Assembly: GCF_000699445.3 (NCBI RefSeq)
Contig: NC_067200.1
Coordinates: 16,932,510-16,996,509, forward strand
Length of the DNA stretch: 64,000 bases
Direction of reading: 5' to 3'
Origin: Schistosoma haematobium
Lineage: Eukaryota; Platyhelminthes; Trematoda; Strigeidida; Schistosomatidae
Shown: one piece after another, positions 12,092 to 25,700 of the stretch
How the letters are laid out: each line of letters begins with the position of its first letter
Position numbering within the stretch: position 1 is the first letter of the stretch
Notes under the pieces: generated by a model
The model's input: the letters and a program-made list of their open reading frames with translations, nothing else
What the model was told of the DNA's origin: nothing
Databases searched by the model: none
Made by a program: the position numbers and the translations under genes

Positions 12092-13734
12092 GCCATATTT
12101 TTGTAATGATCTTATATTAACTTATCAATTTATCTGGGTCCGTTTCTTGTTGTTACGGTGATGTTTCAAGTCTTCAGTTTCGTTCAATAAGGATTGACTT
12201 AGCGGTTCTGCTCCACTAATTCGGGTGAATTTGATAGTTATCATGAGGTTAATATTTATTAGATGTGAATCAATATGACTTGAGACCCTGCGGTTCTGAA
12301 ACAAAATCTTTGTTGCTTAATTCATATTCGATGTTAAATGAATTAATTATTTGCTAATTCAAATAATGAGCCTGATAAACTATTTCAACTCTTCAATATA
12401 AGTAATTGAACTTGACTAACAAGAGTTTTGGCTGCACTCTGTTCCTTGCACCTACTCCTGATGCATTTCTGTAATAACGTAGTTTGTGTGGTGTGGTCGT
12501 CAAGCTAGCCGTTACATCTCGATACGACGAAAGGATAACCCACGTCAGATATTAACCTAGGACTGTGACTTAGACGTATACTAGAAGGCTGCACCATTCC
12601 CACCCAACTGCAGTAGGTTCCCTACGATCATAATGAATAAATCACGTCGGCGATCTAAAGTTGAATTTAAGTCCATTATTAGAGGCTGTGTTGTAGTCTG
12701 TCAAAACAAACTTACTGAAGTATCAGGTCACATCATGATCTATCCATTCCAAACTATCCCAAAAATCTTGCCTCTATAATTCCATCTTTCGTCGTTGAAC
12801 TAGTATTTAGCCAATTTTCCATGCTCGTAAAAAGAATTCCAGCCCTAATATTCACGTAGGATCTCAAAATTAGTTCATGTTCCATACTAAATGACACTAG
12901 GATGTTCTTGTATGCTACACAAAACAGTAATATTGCATACATCACAATTTATTTTAAAAGCCATCAATATGGTCTGGAATTCGCCTTAATCCTTCGTAGC
13001 GTGATGCGTATGACGAAAATTTGTGTCGATGTGTAGGACTGGTAGCCACTTTCTTTTATTAAGAATAGTAGTTCTATTTCTTCAATCAACTAATCTTCTG
13101 ACAACAATAATTTTAGCTACCTCAAATACATACTCTGTGTATAAGACCACTGACAATTCTCACCAACCTGGTGTGTTTGGCAGGATTTGGACAATACGTT
13201 TTATAAATTAGCTCTCGGATAGTTCAATTTTTTCAATTATACAATTCATTCACAAAATAATCTTGTCTTTGAACCCGTTTGGAGACCCGGATACTATTGA
13301 AGTTAACCATGTTATGGAATCCAGCCGTTACGTAATAAATGACATCGTAGACAAATTTGAAGCCAGTCAGTCAAATATCAGAGTCGATATCTTTAGTTAC
13401 ACTAGACTTGTAGCTGAAGTCACTAATGAGTAGATGAGCCAAATTTAGAAAAGGGGGGAAGAACCAGTGACTTTCGAAGTTGAATCAGATAGTTGGTGAA
13501 TAGATAATGCTAGAATATGAAGACAATCCAAGATCTGAGCTAATACAAGAATAACTCCGCTGGCCAGTCCAACAATGACATTAGTATTACAGATGGACCG
13601 GAGTGTCATGGAGTAGTCACTATAGCAAATTATGAATAGCTTGTTAACTTCAAACTTTTGTCCTTACAACATTGCCTTCTTACATGATTTCGGTGTGTGT
13701 GCAAGATCCGAATCAACCATGTCTGTATGACTAA
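12092..13734. other. Intergenic stretch, nothing recognised
   Basis: AT-rich sequence with only short chance ORFs. No RNA gene, repeat match or coding resemblance is seen. Confidence 0.4.
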
Positions 13735-13862
13735 ATGAGGACTGATGGAGCCACATCTAGTGCTTCCAGGTTTTTCATGGTGGTCTAGCTTCGATTGACT
13801 CACAAATTCAACTATTAGATTGCTATAATACCCATAAAACCCGCCTCCAATTATAATCATCA
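13735..13862 (+). mobile_element. Sm-alpha-like SINE, 3' part
   Basis: Contains CTAGTGCTTCCAGGTTTTTC, GGTGGTCTAGCTTC, GACTCA and CAAATTCAACTATTAG, the SINE body downstream of the hammerhead in the copy at 23158. The hammerhead itself is collapsed by deletion: a CTGATGGAG remnant runs straight into the downstream arm. Confidence 0.75.
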
Positions 13863-14027
13863 TATGCTCACTGGATACCGACTTCAAGAAGCATTCCCCG
13901 GAGTCCTAGTGCGAAGACTTGACCAGTGGAGTCCAACTGGGTCTGTTGTGAGATAGTAACTCAGATGACAAAGGTGGACGGCGACGCAACTTCGTTGATT
14001 GGTCGATATTAGCCATTAGCACAGTCG

Positions 14028-14150
14028 TATGCCAGCTGGGTGGATCAGGGGTTAAGCGTTCGCACGCGAGACTGACTGGCCTTGGGTTTGAATCCCGCGA
14101 GGTGGAATTGTGGATACAGTTTGCTGGGTCCCAGGATAGTTAAGAAAGTC
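14028..14150 (+). mobile_element. Sm-alpha-like SINE, tRNA-derived 5' part
   Basis: Has a Pol III A-box-like segment (TGGATCAGGGGTTAAGC), the CGAGAC stretch and a near-perfect B box (GGGTTTGAATCCC) at 14091-14103. The following region keeps GGATAC and GGTCCCAGGATA, a deleted hammerhead remnant. A tRNA gene is excluded because no acceptor stem or anticodon arm can be drawn. Confidence 0.75.
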
Positions 14151-14452
14151 AGGTAATCTAATGGATGGCTACTTAATTTGCTCCGTCACAAACAATACAT
14201 TGTCACGACTCACAGGATACAAACCAAAGATCACAAATAGGTTAATAATACGTTAGCTTATTTAGGCATGTAGGACAGTTTTTCGAGTTATTAGTTGGGT
14301 AAATAAACTTTGATGTCCAATCGGTTAAAATAAAGTATTTTGCGCCGAACATGTACTCATGAAGTTTTTTTATTATCTATCCACAACCAAAGCCTCCTTA
14401 TGGGTCTTGCTTAATCATCTCGAAACAAAAATAACAGGTCCCCCGTTTCACT

Positions 14453-15049
14453 CTAGAACTGCACCTTACAACAATGGTGAAAACGGTTAGAGGAGAGCCT
14501 CACCATTTCAAAACTGTTCCTTATTGTATCCTCGCGTCGTCGTCTCAATACAATCTCTTTACCGGAAACCAGGCAGGAGAGTGTAGACAATACTTTTGTA
14601 AAGCCAGGGATAATTCTGGAATGAAGCTGTAGAGCACCAATCCATAATCTGGATACTGAGATATTCTTAAGTGACGGTGCTTGTATTGGGGGAGCGAGAC
14701 GACTCATATTAGATTTAAAACACTTAGCACTTACAGTATAGCCTAAGAACTTGACAGAAATAAGTTGAGACTGACACGGATAAATTTACAGCCAAATAAG
14801 CGTCTAAGTTGTTTTAAAAGACGTTCCATATGTGACTTCACATTTTCAGCATGAACTACGATATCATCCTGACACGACTGAACACCATCAGAGCCGGTGA
14901 TAATCTCATTTATAACCTTCTGGAGTACTGCAAGGGAAACATTTAGTCCGAATGGTAGGGATTTGTATCTGAAAAACCAGAATGGTGTATTAATGGTAGT
15001 TAGTTCACTAGATTTCATGCAATGGGATTCGCAAATACGCATCTCCCAA
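14453..15049 (-). pseudogene. Gypsy-type LTR retrotransposon RT fragment
   Basis: 15042-14743 encodes TTINTPFWFFRYKSLPFGLN and a CQDDIVVHAEN block at the catalytic site (usually Y-x-D-D). 14707-14453 continues with PSLKNISVSRLWIGALQLHS and RIIPGFTKVLS, the RT thumb/connection pattern. Frameshifts separate the pieces. Family: Ty3/Gypsy, lineage different from the element at 32984. Confidence 0.75.
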
Positions 15050-15299
15050 ACCTGTTTCAGAAAATTACCTTGACCCTCATAATTTATGTATCTTTATGTC
15101 AGGCTGTAATCACCATACTTCCTCGGTGGTTTACTACCCGCCTTAAGTGGAGTTACAATGAGAGTAACTCAATTAGAGTGCCTAGTCGGGATTATTATCC
15201 ATTTTCCAACCAGCTTAACTTCAAAACCTACCTTGAACCATGTGGAATTAACCTAACCTTCAAAGACAGACACTCCCTATACTTCTAAGTGCACTGGTC

Positions 15300-15560
15300 G
15301 GATATCGATTTCTTGAAACCTTCGAGACGGTACGGTAGTCTAGTCACTGAACTACACCAATTACAACCAGTGTGGTAGTTATTTGTGGATTTGTAACTTG
15401 AGTGAGTGCATCTTGCCTTACGGTGGTAGGATGCCAGCGGCTATCATTATCAGGCAGGAGGTTGGTTGGATGTAATGTGAAAATAACGTGATAATCGAGT
15501 GTTAAAACATCAAATGTTCGCCTACATGAATACCAATAGGTTGTCAAACATCATGATACG
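15300..15560 (+). repeat. Dispersed repeat R2, copy 1
   Basis: Shares CAGTGTGGTAGTTATTTGTG, GGATGCCAGC, GGAGGTT and GTGATAA with 38209-38400. Its first ~15 bp (GGTAGTCTAGTCACT) match the sequence just left of the LTR element at 32984. It may be an LTR or UTR of the adjacent Gypsy fragment, but that is not shown. Confidence 0.65.
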
Positions 15561-16587
15561 TCTTCGACCACATCAATGCACAGATAAAAATCCGACAGAG
15601 GTCATTTTCAAATTTCGGATATAGATGACACTTAGATCACAGAAATTTTCGAGGCTTGATAACCAAGTCAATCGTCAGTCAATGAACACATCGAAATTGA
15701 CAAAATTTATCAATCATTTTGAAAAACCATGAACAAACATAGGACCAAAAATCAGACCAAACGGTTGGACAGCCAAAATAAATATACATAGGACGACAGG
15801 ATAAAGACGAACACTAAAGTTCGACAGGATAGGCTGTCAGCCGTATGTAGCGATATTCGAATAGCTCACTTGTTCATGAAGTTTGTGCTGCTTTTGTTCA
15901 GATGAACAAGAAAATCCTCACGGTAAAATCACTCAATCCAAAGAAGGAAAATCCAATTCCTGCCGGTCTTTATAATCCGATTTTTATTTGGTGCAACCCC
16001 GGGAACAAATCACCGGTCGTTAATTCCTATAGCTAAACATAACTTCTTCAACTAACCCGCTTTGGCCTTAAGCCTTCTTCATAAGTGCCGCCTATGCTAT
16101 ATTTCTATTTTAGAAAATACTATAACTACTGAAACCACATTGAAGTCTTACCTCTGATGTGGTGTACAAGATGAAGGGTTTCTAATTTTGGCATCGCTGA
16201 TAACTCCGAACCACAGCCTGTCAAGTTAGTAAGACAGACCACTACAACAGTCTGACCAGGGGTATGTATTAAAGAGAAATTTTTTGAGTTATATATTCAA
16301 GACTTAGATACTCTGCGGCTACTTTGTCATGTCATATCAGTGAACGTCAAATCAACTCATCTGTTATACTTTCGTGCGCTGCTAAGTTTACAATGTATGT
16401 ATAGTTTATTCTTCACGTTTAGGAAAACATCGCTAACCCCATTACTTAGTCCATCAGTTCTGTAGAGCAAAAAGTTTAGTTATTCACTTTAAAGTATTTT
16501 CAATTCAAACTACTAAGTCTCATTCGTTTCAAACATGATGCAACTGATATGGAAATCACTAACTTACACGCTAAAACACGAATGACA
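15561..16587. other. Intergenic stretch downstream of the GHITM-like gene
   Basis: No coding resemblance or repeat recognised. Confidence 0.4.
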
Positions 16588-16593
16588 TTTATT
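16588..16593 (-). terminator. Poly(A) signal of the GHITM-like gene
   Basis: AATAAA on the minus strand, 107 bp downstream of the stop codon. It is the first exact hexamer seen after the stop. Confidence 0.6.
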
Positions 16594-16699
16594 CGATTTG
16601 ATGATTAACACAAGCACTTGATAAATCAAATAAATTTTAATGTCATAAAACATAGAAATGTAGTTCGTTGTTTGGTGAGAATAAGATAGTAAATGAACT

Positions 16700-16784
16700 T
16701 CATTTCTTACGTTGGCCACCACCAGATAACATTACTGCTATGCGAACAAATATGTTCACAGCATCCAATAAAATTCGAATGGAA
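16700..16784 (-). CDS. GHITM: GHITM-like exon 5 with stop
   Basis: 85 bp. Encodes SIRILLDAVNIFVRIAVM and the GGGQRKK tail before TGA at 16702-16700. Acceptor CTTCAG. Too short for ordinary ORF calling; placed by homology to the human C-terminus and by phase. Confidence 0.92.
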
Positions 16785-19700
16785 CTGAAGTAAAGAAAAG
16801 AATCAAGATCCACCATTAACTACTTTGAATATTTCAACATAGTAAAATAATCACCAACATAGCAGTGTAGTCAAAGAAATATGAGTTCCTAACTATCAAT
16901 AAGGTTTGTGAAAATAGAGTAAACTTTTAGGTCCAATATTGAGTAGTTTTTCATCAATAAATTCGATAGACAAAAATGGATTTTTGTATAATATAAATGA
17001 CAGGCAAGTTAACATATTGAAAAATTTAATACCTATAATTTAAGCTTATTGAGAAAGTTAGAAAATGCATGTAATATGACAATTAATACTTAATTATGGT
17101 AAAACGGGAGTAAAAATAGATTTTCCTTCATATCAACTCATATGTGAAATGCATTGTTAAGTTTAACAGCACTTTTTGTATGTCAATCCGAAATTAATGT
17201 GGTACGACTTCAAAACAATGTTTGCCTTAAACCTGGCCACTTTTGGATTATGAACTTATATATAGGACTACAGAACTGGAAGAGAATTTACTGAAATGAA
17301 TATTCTTTTTTATATGTTTTCTTTTTTAAAAAAAACTGTATTCTCTCCCTTTCCAATCCTCTTTCGTATATTAAGTTATCCTACTTACCGATATTCAGTA
17401 ACCGGTATCCATTCTAATGGCATTTGAGAGTACGGAGTGTCATGTTTACCAGTTACTGTAATTGCATTTTTTTAAATACATACAACCGTTACTTTCGATC
17501 TCAATGCATCCCTCAAAAATGGAAACAGTTCACGGTTTAATGATAATCTTGCATAGTAATACACTGGCGGGTAGAGTTCAATTATTAGAAAATCACTAAC
17601 TTGTTGATGGGGTCAAATGGTTTTAATACTTCTGGATTCTGAAATCCTTTGTTAGTTGGTAAATAGAAATTCGGAGGTGGATGAGATTCTGCCCGTCTTA
17701 TCACATGTTGTGTATCGTAAAGTAGGAATCCAGAAAACAGAAGAAGGCCGCCGTAAAGACTGATAGACGCTAAACCAGATCCCAAACGACTTACAGGAGA
17801 TAGAAACATGGAACCTTATAGAAGAAAACATGAGGTTAGATTATGTTTGCTTAGAACTTAAATCAACGATAATAATTGTACTTTTGGTTAACATTAAAGC
17901 TGTTGTAATAATGTGAAAAAATAGATTTCAAATGCTGTGAACATACCGTCACTTAAAAAGTTAACTGAAAACCCATTTTAACCACATTGGTAATTACACA
18001 TTTACTGATCAAGAAGTCTAGTTTTTCGTACCCAATGATGCGTTAAGACGCTAGAAATTATTCACTCAAGTCCTTTTCATGACATTAATAGATTAGTATT
18101 ATTCATTGGTATAAATCATTTCAAGGTTTGATTTCGAACAATTAGAATCACTAAAAAAATGTCAAATAACTACATTTTAGGGTCTTTCATCAAGTTATTG
18201 ATTTTCGGGCGCCTAGTGTTTAAATGTCTGACGACATTTATGTTGATTGTTCGAGTATTCTTTGTCAAAATGGTTTCGTTTAGATCAAAAAGAATGCATG
18301 ATGCTTTTACCAAGATTTCAAAGAGGAAATACTAGCGCCATAAATTGTACTTGGTTAGGTCAAATTAACTTTCAGATATTTGATGCCCATACGAGTCGAT
18401 CAGCTGATGCAAACTCTGACCGGCACTTAGTAACGGTTGTTGATAGAACGAACAAGAAAGGGAGTAAAAAACACCATAAACACCACCAGAAGCGATGAAC
18501 AACGATCACATCTATATGCATATATAAATCAACACAATATGAAAAAACTAAAAGACGTCCAGGAGGAGAAATTTAATCTCAAACAAACTGAACAAACCAT
18601 GCTGAACATTGCAACTTCCGTTTCCACACAAGCTAAGGTAACATCAACTAAACATAAATGGAAAAGTATACTAACCCACCAGGATAGAGGAAACCGAAGG
18701 AAAACACAAACTAAGAAAAAAGAGGCTTGACGAACCAAGAGAGCTAAAACGAAACAACTCCACCTGATAGAGAAACGACGTCAACAAACAACTTAAAGAC
18801 AACATATAAACAAAACTAACAAATATAGACCAAATCTTCACACAAAATGAACACCGCTAAACACACAAATGTCTAAGCGCTATATTCGCGATAACAAACA
18901 ACGAAACTTCATGCGACACAGAACCGACTACACAAATCAGCAAACAAGCACTGATAGACCACTATCAATAAATATTCAGCTACAAATCCATGATACAATT
19001 GACCAAAACAAACATGGAAACAAACCATCAAAACGATAGCCCCACCAGCCTATATGAGCTAGAGCAAACCATTAAATAATTGAAAAATGATAGAGCCTTT
19101 GGGAACATCACAAACAAAATGGCAACATATAGAGGAAAGAAACCAACAAAACATTATCTTAGGAGTAATGAACCAATTCTGGACTAATACAAACGAAACC
19201 CTATGCCTCTGGATTGATGGTAGACATTATCAGCATCTACGAACATAAAGATATGAACACAAACTCGAATAATTACCGGGACATATATTCTTACTGGACA
19301 TTTTTGGCAAATTCTTTGGGTGAATAAATATGCCCACGACTCATCATAAGTAACATGCCCCTCAAACACTGACCAAACTCCAGAACGGACTAAAAGCCTT
19401 GGGAATGACAATCTCAACCGACAAGACAAAGACGATGACCGTAAATAAACAAAACAACCAGCCAACTTGTTTTGACGACACAGTTATTAAAGTAACGTCC
19501 TTTAACCATCTGCAATCCATAATCCAACTAGACGGACTGCCTGAACATGCAGTTGACCAAAAGGTTACTAAAGCTCGTTACGCAAAAATAGAAATCCAAC
19601 TACTCTTAAAATCAGACATTAGTCAACTAACTAAAAGGAAGCTGATAGAATCCACTATAATTCCGACCTTAATCTATGGTCTAGAGACTATAGTATTAAG

Positions 19701-22700
19701 AAAGAAGGATTGGGTGCGACTCGTTGTCTTTAATACAGCAAAATGAATGATCCTCGGAATAAACAACCGTAGAGATCTAACAGTGGAGGAACTAAAAGGT
19801 AACATTAGTCTCTCAAACATGGCCACAAAAGTCCAGGAGAACCAACCAAACATATGGTACACAGACCCCGAAAGACCTGACAAATTGAAGATCATAATTA
19901 TCGAAAGCACCATAACAAGTAAAAACACCTCGCAAAATGTTGACTAAGACAAATAAAACCCTATTTAAATGTGCTCAAAGAATTACCAACGACTTGGGCA
20001 GAGCACCCAACTAAGATAAAACTAAATAATGACGGAGAGTACAAACCGGAGAAAATTTGCCAAGGAACGCAAATATACGTATGCACAAACAAACTGTTGC
20101 AAATGTACACAACAATAAAAGGGATGAACAGACACTTAAGGAACAACCACTCAACAACTTAGACTTTCACAGATACAGAAGTACAAAAGTACCCGATGGC
20201 AGACTACTCAAAAACATACAAAACAGTGGGATGGCTAAATAGTCACATTTGATCATGTCACCTACAACCTTATCAACCCATAACAACAAACATAAAAAAC
20301 ATAAAAATCACTAAGTCAATAACCACACTACCAACACAACCGAACGGTCAAAAAGCCATCAGCCTACATAAATGACTATACACGGGTTGCACAAAAATTT
20401 GGCAGACAAAATAAAGGTATAATAAACCATTGTTACGTGATACACAAATAATGCTCGGCAATAACTGGGAAAGTATGACCAAGGAAAACCCAAACAGCTA
20501 TTGTGCCCTGATAGTTGTGCCGTGTTTCAAGGAGCATCTTCAAAAAAGCCAATAGGCTTCACCAACCTTATGCCTGGAAGGGGTATTTGGTTAAAAAATG
20601 ATCAGAGACTAATTGCAACCGGTGTATTTATGGAAAATACGTTACTAATCAATATAAAAAACATGAATCAGAATTCTATAATGATAATTAACCTACCGAC
20701 AGATGACACAAAAACAACTCCTAAACCAATCGCCAAAGGACCACCCCAGTTGATGAAACGGTCTGATGGTGCTGTCACTGCAACCAGTGACAAGGAACCC
20801 ACTATACCTCCGGTATACAAAGCAGCCTGAATAAGAATGGGTCCGCCAACTAAGCATATAGGCATCAGGATACCGCCTAAACTCACAGAATATGCAACCC
20901 ATGCTAAATGCTTAACACTTAGACCCGATTGTGGATATGTAAGTGACTAGAAAAAGAACATACAAGTGAATTCAGATAAAAACATAAAAAAATATTGTGT
21001 TGGAAAACTTTTCAATTAAAAAGCATGAAACACTTTTTTTAAAAGCATTCAATGAAATGAAAGGTCCAAAAGTTAATTGATTCTAGTTGATTTATGAAAT
21101 TTTGATCAAAAGAGACTGGTGCACTTACTATCAACCAAACAGATACTAAACATTACGATGTAGATTTAGACCAATGATAGTAAATTAATTAGCTCAAGTA
21201 AATATAAACTATGTTGTACGTGAAAACGATTAAATGTTTTCATAAGCATCGAAATGAATCTCAAACATACACAATGGTTAACTGGGGTTTCATACAGAAG
21301 CCAGCCGGGGAATTCATCCCGATACAAAAAATTGACTTAAGTAAAATTATTCGAATAAAAGGCAACACCTAAGTTACTAGATCCACTAACTCAGACACAC
21401 CAAATGATGTTAGAAATGGAGAAAATCACATATACTACAGATTAAGACACGGATTCTATAGTTTAGAAGATACCACGAAAACTAACTGAACTCCCAATCT
21501 GATCGAATCCTATGAAATATTATGCGCTATTAGCATAGACAAAATACGTGTTATTCACCACCATCAAACAAAAAATCAACACTACATGAGATATGATCAT
21601 CATATTATGCGACGCTTCAAGTCGCCATACCACATTAGCACAAGATTAAATAATTTAAAGACGAATCCCAGAATAGTTAAATTAGTGGTCGTTGTTGTTG
21701 TAAAAGCCTTTTTAGTATGCACCGTCTTTCGCGTTCGCACTTTGATGCAAAAGGAATAAAAGCTATGTACACCCAAGACTACATAGTTACCTCATCGATT
21801 TTTAATTTGTATAGGAAAATCCATATTACCGGTTCCAGAGGCAAATTACGAAATCGTCTCTTACATATTGGTTTAAAAACCTATTTATGTGATGCATAAA
21901 TAAAGTGATGATTTTTCCATGATGAAGACCGTTCTTAAATGACAATCCAATTGAAAAATTGTCCGAGGGAACGACTCCGAATATAGTGTGTGACTAAATG
22001 ATATTAAGAATGATCAGAATGAAGCGCACTTCTTTTACATTCATTAGTCGAGAGGCATACAGTTTGCCCAAGAACCTTCCTTTAGCAGTGTTATATCTAC
22101 AACTTGGACCTTCCAAGTCGCAAATGAGAAGACAGAAAACGAGTGAGAAGGAATGTTATTCCAGTGTCCAATATGGTACAAAACTCTCGGGTATTTGTAT
22201 TTTTTGGCAAAAACGGAATCATCATTAGTCATCCAATCTGCGTGCAGTGGTTTTTAGCATTTGTCCAATCTGGTAGATACACGTCGAGATTCTAGGGTGT
22301 CCTTCTAAATGATGATTACATGGAATGTCTTCGGCTCGTTCAGGGCTTCTTTGAGTTCACCGGGAGTTGCCCCCACACCTGTTCTCTCTGAAGTCTCTTG
22401 TGTAAAACTTTCTGCTCGGGTCCGATTGAAACTTGGTCACTGCATTTCTCTTGAAGGTTGTGCTTTTTTGCCCTTTCGTCTTTTATATCATCTGCTTTCG
22501 TCTTCCTTAGGGCATCTTTTGAAGTGAATTCACAAGCATTTGAAAAGGAACTGGCGTTATGTAATCTTGGTCCTACCATCCCTCTGAATTTGATTGGCAT
22601 GTCTTATACAAGACCCGACACTTTTCGAACTAAGTACAGTACTTTTCCAACCCAACGTTTAATAATATCTGGTTCACATTTTTAATCACCTTGAAACAGA

Positions 22701-25700
22701 TCACTTGTGCTGGAATATCTCATCTACCCCTTTAGTCAAAGCCCGTTTTATCGTACTCATGCATCTTAGCCATTTAACTGGGGATGGTACGGAGAAGACC
22801 GTAGATGCGCAATGCCATTTTTACTGCAGAACCGTTTGAGAGCGGACGACATGAACTGAGTGCCACTGTCAGTTAATAAGACCTACAGAACCCTGAAACA
22901 AGCAAGCAATCTTGAAAATCTTATTGTATCCTCTGACGTCATGTTCGGCATACCGTATACTTCCGTCCACTTCGCAAAAGCATCCACAACAACTAAGAAA
23001 TTCCCGCCTTGTATTGCATCAGTGAAATCAGCATGTAATCTTTGCCAAGGCTCCAGTGGAGTCCAATCCGTGTCGGGTAGAGACAGATATCTACCTCAGA
23101 CAACGGATGAATGGTTGCACAAGATCATGGATTGATTGAAGTTAGAAATCAACACCGTTGGATGCCAGCTCAGTGATCTCGATTCTAAGCGTTCGCGAGC
23201 GAGACCGAAGGTTCTGAGTTCGAGTTCCACGTGCGGAATCGTGGGTGCGCGCTGCTGAGGAGTCCCAAACTAGGATGAAACGACCGTCTAGTGCTTCCAG
23301 GTTATCAGTGATGGTCTAGCTTACATTGACTCATGAATTCAACTATTAAAATTACTACAATCTCCATAAAACCTCCATTCTGACCATAATAAAAATTACT
23401 ACAAACTTCTTAATAGTGAAACGACCCTTCATCCCAATGCTGTTTAAACCAACAGTAGTGGTCCTTGTTATAAAACAGTTCATCTATCGGATAATGTGTC
23501 ACTCCTAAAATCGCTTATGACAAAGTGAAGTAAAATTGAGGACTAGACAACCCGAGCACCACATTTTCCCGAACTGCATATAGTTAAATATAAGGGTCTG
23601 TTGGAATTTCGTTAACAGCAAATATTATGAACACTATGTAAACTAATAGGTCATATAATTAGACGCCGATCGCATCATCATAAGCAGATTTGTTCACCTC
23701 ACTTACTCTCGTCCAAGAGGTTAAATATCATTGTGAAGTAATTTAAATCAAAGAGGGTTTTGAAATCATAATGTAGTATATTAGAGGACTAAACCACTGA
23801 CTCATCAAGCGTTCAGTTCGTTATAGTACTTGGTGTAACAGTATGTACGACTAGAATTGCAGTGTCAAACGGATGTTTTAAGGTATGAGGAAGCTTGAAC
23901 TTAAACACTAGTGATACTTAAGACAAGTAATTTTATCTATAACAAACCAAAACACTAAACTATTAGTTCACTAGACAATCTGGAAGAGCTTGAGTCTTTG
24001 CTTTATTGCAACCTTAACGTGTGAAATCAAACACAACTCAGTAACTGTTTGTAACAGAGTGAAATTACTGGTAATAAGAGAAAACGAACAAGACGAGGAA
24101 TAAAAACAACAATACCGTCGGTAGTAGCAAACCAAATATGAGTATGGAATGATACTAAGCTTAAAGTTTACATGAAGATGATGAATGAATGTATTTGAAC
24201 TAACGACTATTTCGTGCCTTATCACTCAAGAATACCACTTATATATTACGATTTTCTGGTGAACTCTAACCAAAGATTACAATTTTCAACGTAACACGAA
24301 CAAACAGTCTGTAGCTAAATATACCGATGTCCATATACTAAAACTATTGAACAGAAGTTTCACTTCAACCTTAGAAGCATTGTAGAAGTACTTACTCTGT
24401 CAATGGATAGATGATAATGGATTAGATTGTGTATGTTTGGAGTCAGTAAATTATTTAGTGGATACAAACCATGGTAGGTTATTCAACAAACTTATCAAAA
24501 AGATGATTACCTGACAAATAACTCCTGTAGCTATACTCAATACCGCCATTCCAATAGGAGCAAGCCACCCACCACTTAGCATCAAACGACACATAGTAGG
24601 AGACTGAAACAATGCGATAGTTGAACCAGCTGCAATTGTAGCACTGGCTAGTAAATAGCCATACGTCGCTCGAATACGCTGTTTAACGTAATCCGGCCAA
24701 GCAACTGAACGATCAAAAGCTGAGAGTGAACTATCTTTGCCAGCTAAACCATAAAGACAAAGACCACCAATACTAATTGCAGCTGCAGCACCCACTAAAG
24801 CTCGAGTTTTACTGAAATCTGAAAAAAATAAAAACCACGAACTTGAAGTTTACAACAATATACAAGGAAATGACGAACAACATTTACAATTTTTTATATT
24901 AAAATTTTTTCATCCCGTTTTGTCTAATAAAATGAACAGTTTCAAGAAGAAAGCTACTAGCTGTTATTTTCTGAAAAGTAATAATAAAAATATTCGCTTT
25001 TTCTCCAAACTGTGATCATTAATAATTCACCTGGCATTAGCTACATGGTCTACCATTCCTGGCAGTATATGAATTAATGTTAATTTGAAATGATCTGCTA
25101 TAAAAATTGACTGAGGATACTGTCATACTAGTGGTAAACAGTAAATTCGAAGAACATAGAGGAAAAGATATACAGGTTGACACTCTAAAATGTTAGACAT
25201 GTGTAGGGGTAAAAAATTTTTGGTAAGGGCAAACTTGAACATCGGGTTGAGACATTGTGACATATACCAGTGTACATACACACATATCGTGCTACTCCAA
25301 CGAAATGCCGAAAGTGTTAGAATATCAAACTTTATTTAAATTTTTACTGGGGTTAAATTACAGCCGTAACTACAGAGGAACACGCAAAGGTTATATGAAT
25401 GGAATGATGACAACATCATAAATCGTACCGCTCAGACGTAAAACCAATTTGCTTATTTACTTAAACCGCAGAAATATCGGTACCAATGGACACCAAAATA
25501 AATTATGCGTCACACAATAAGACCATTATATTATGGAGAGATGGGTGAAATGAAACATAATCAAAATAAATTAACGAACCAAAAGAAAATAACCGAACGA
25601 CAGATGAATCAGTTCTAAGAATATTCCTTACTTTTATGAAGAATGTAAAAAGAACTACGGTAGGACCGTCACTGTCTTTTATTCTGGTTCGTGTCACCCC

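Noticed and set aside
14038..14104. Possible tRNA gene (A and B box present)
   Set aside because: No cloverleaf with acceptor stem and anticodon arm can be drawn; it is the tRNA-derived head of a SINE.
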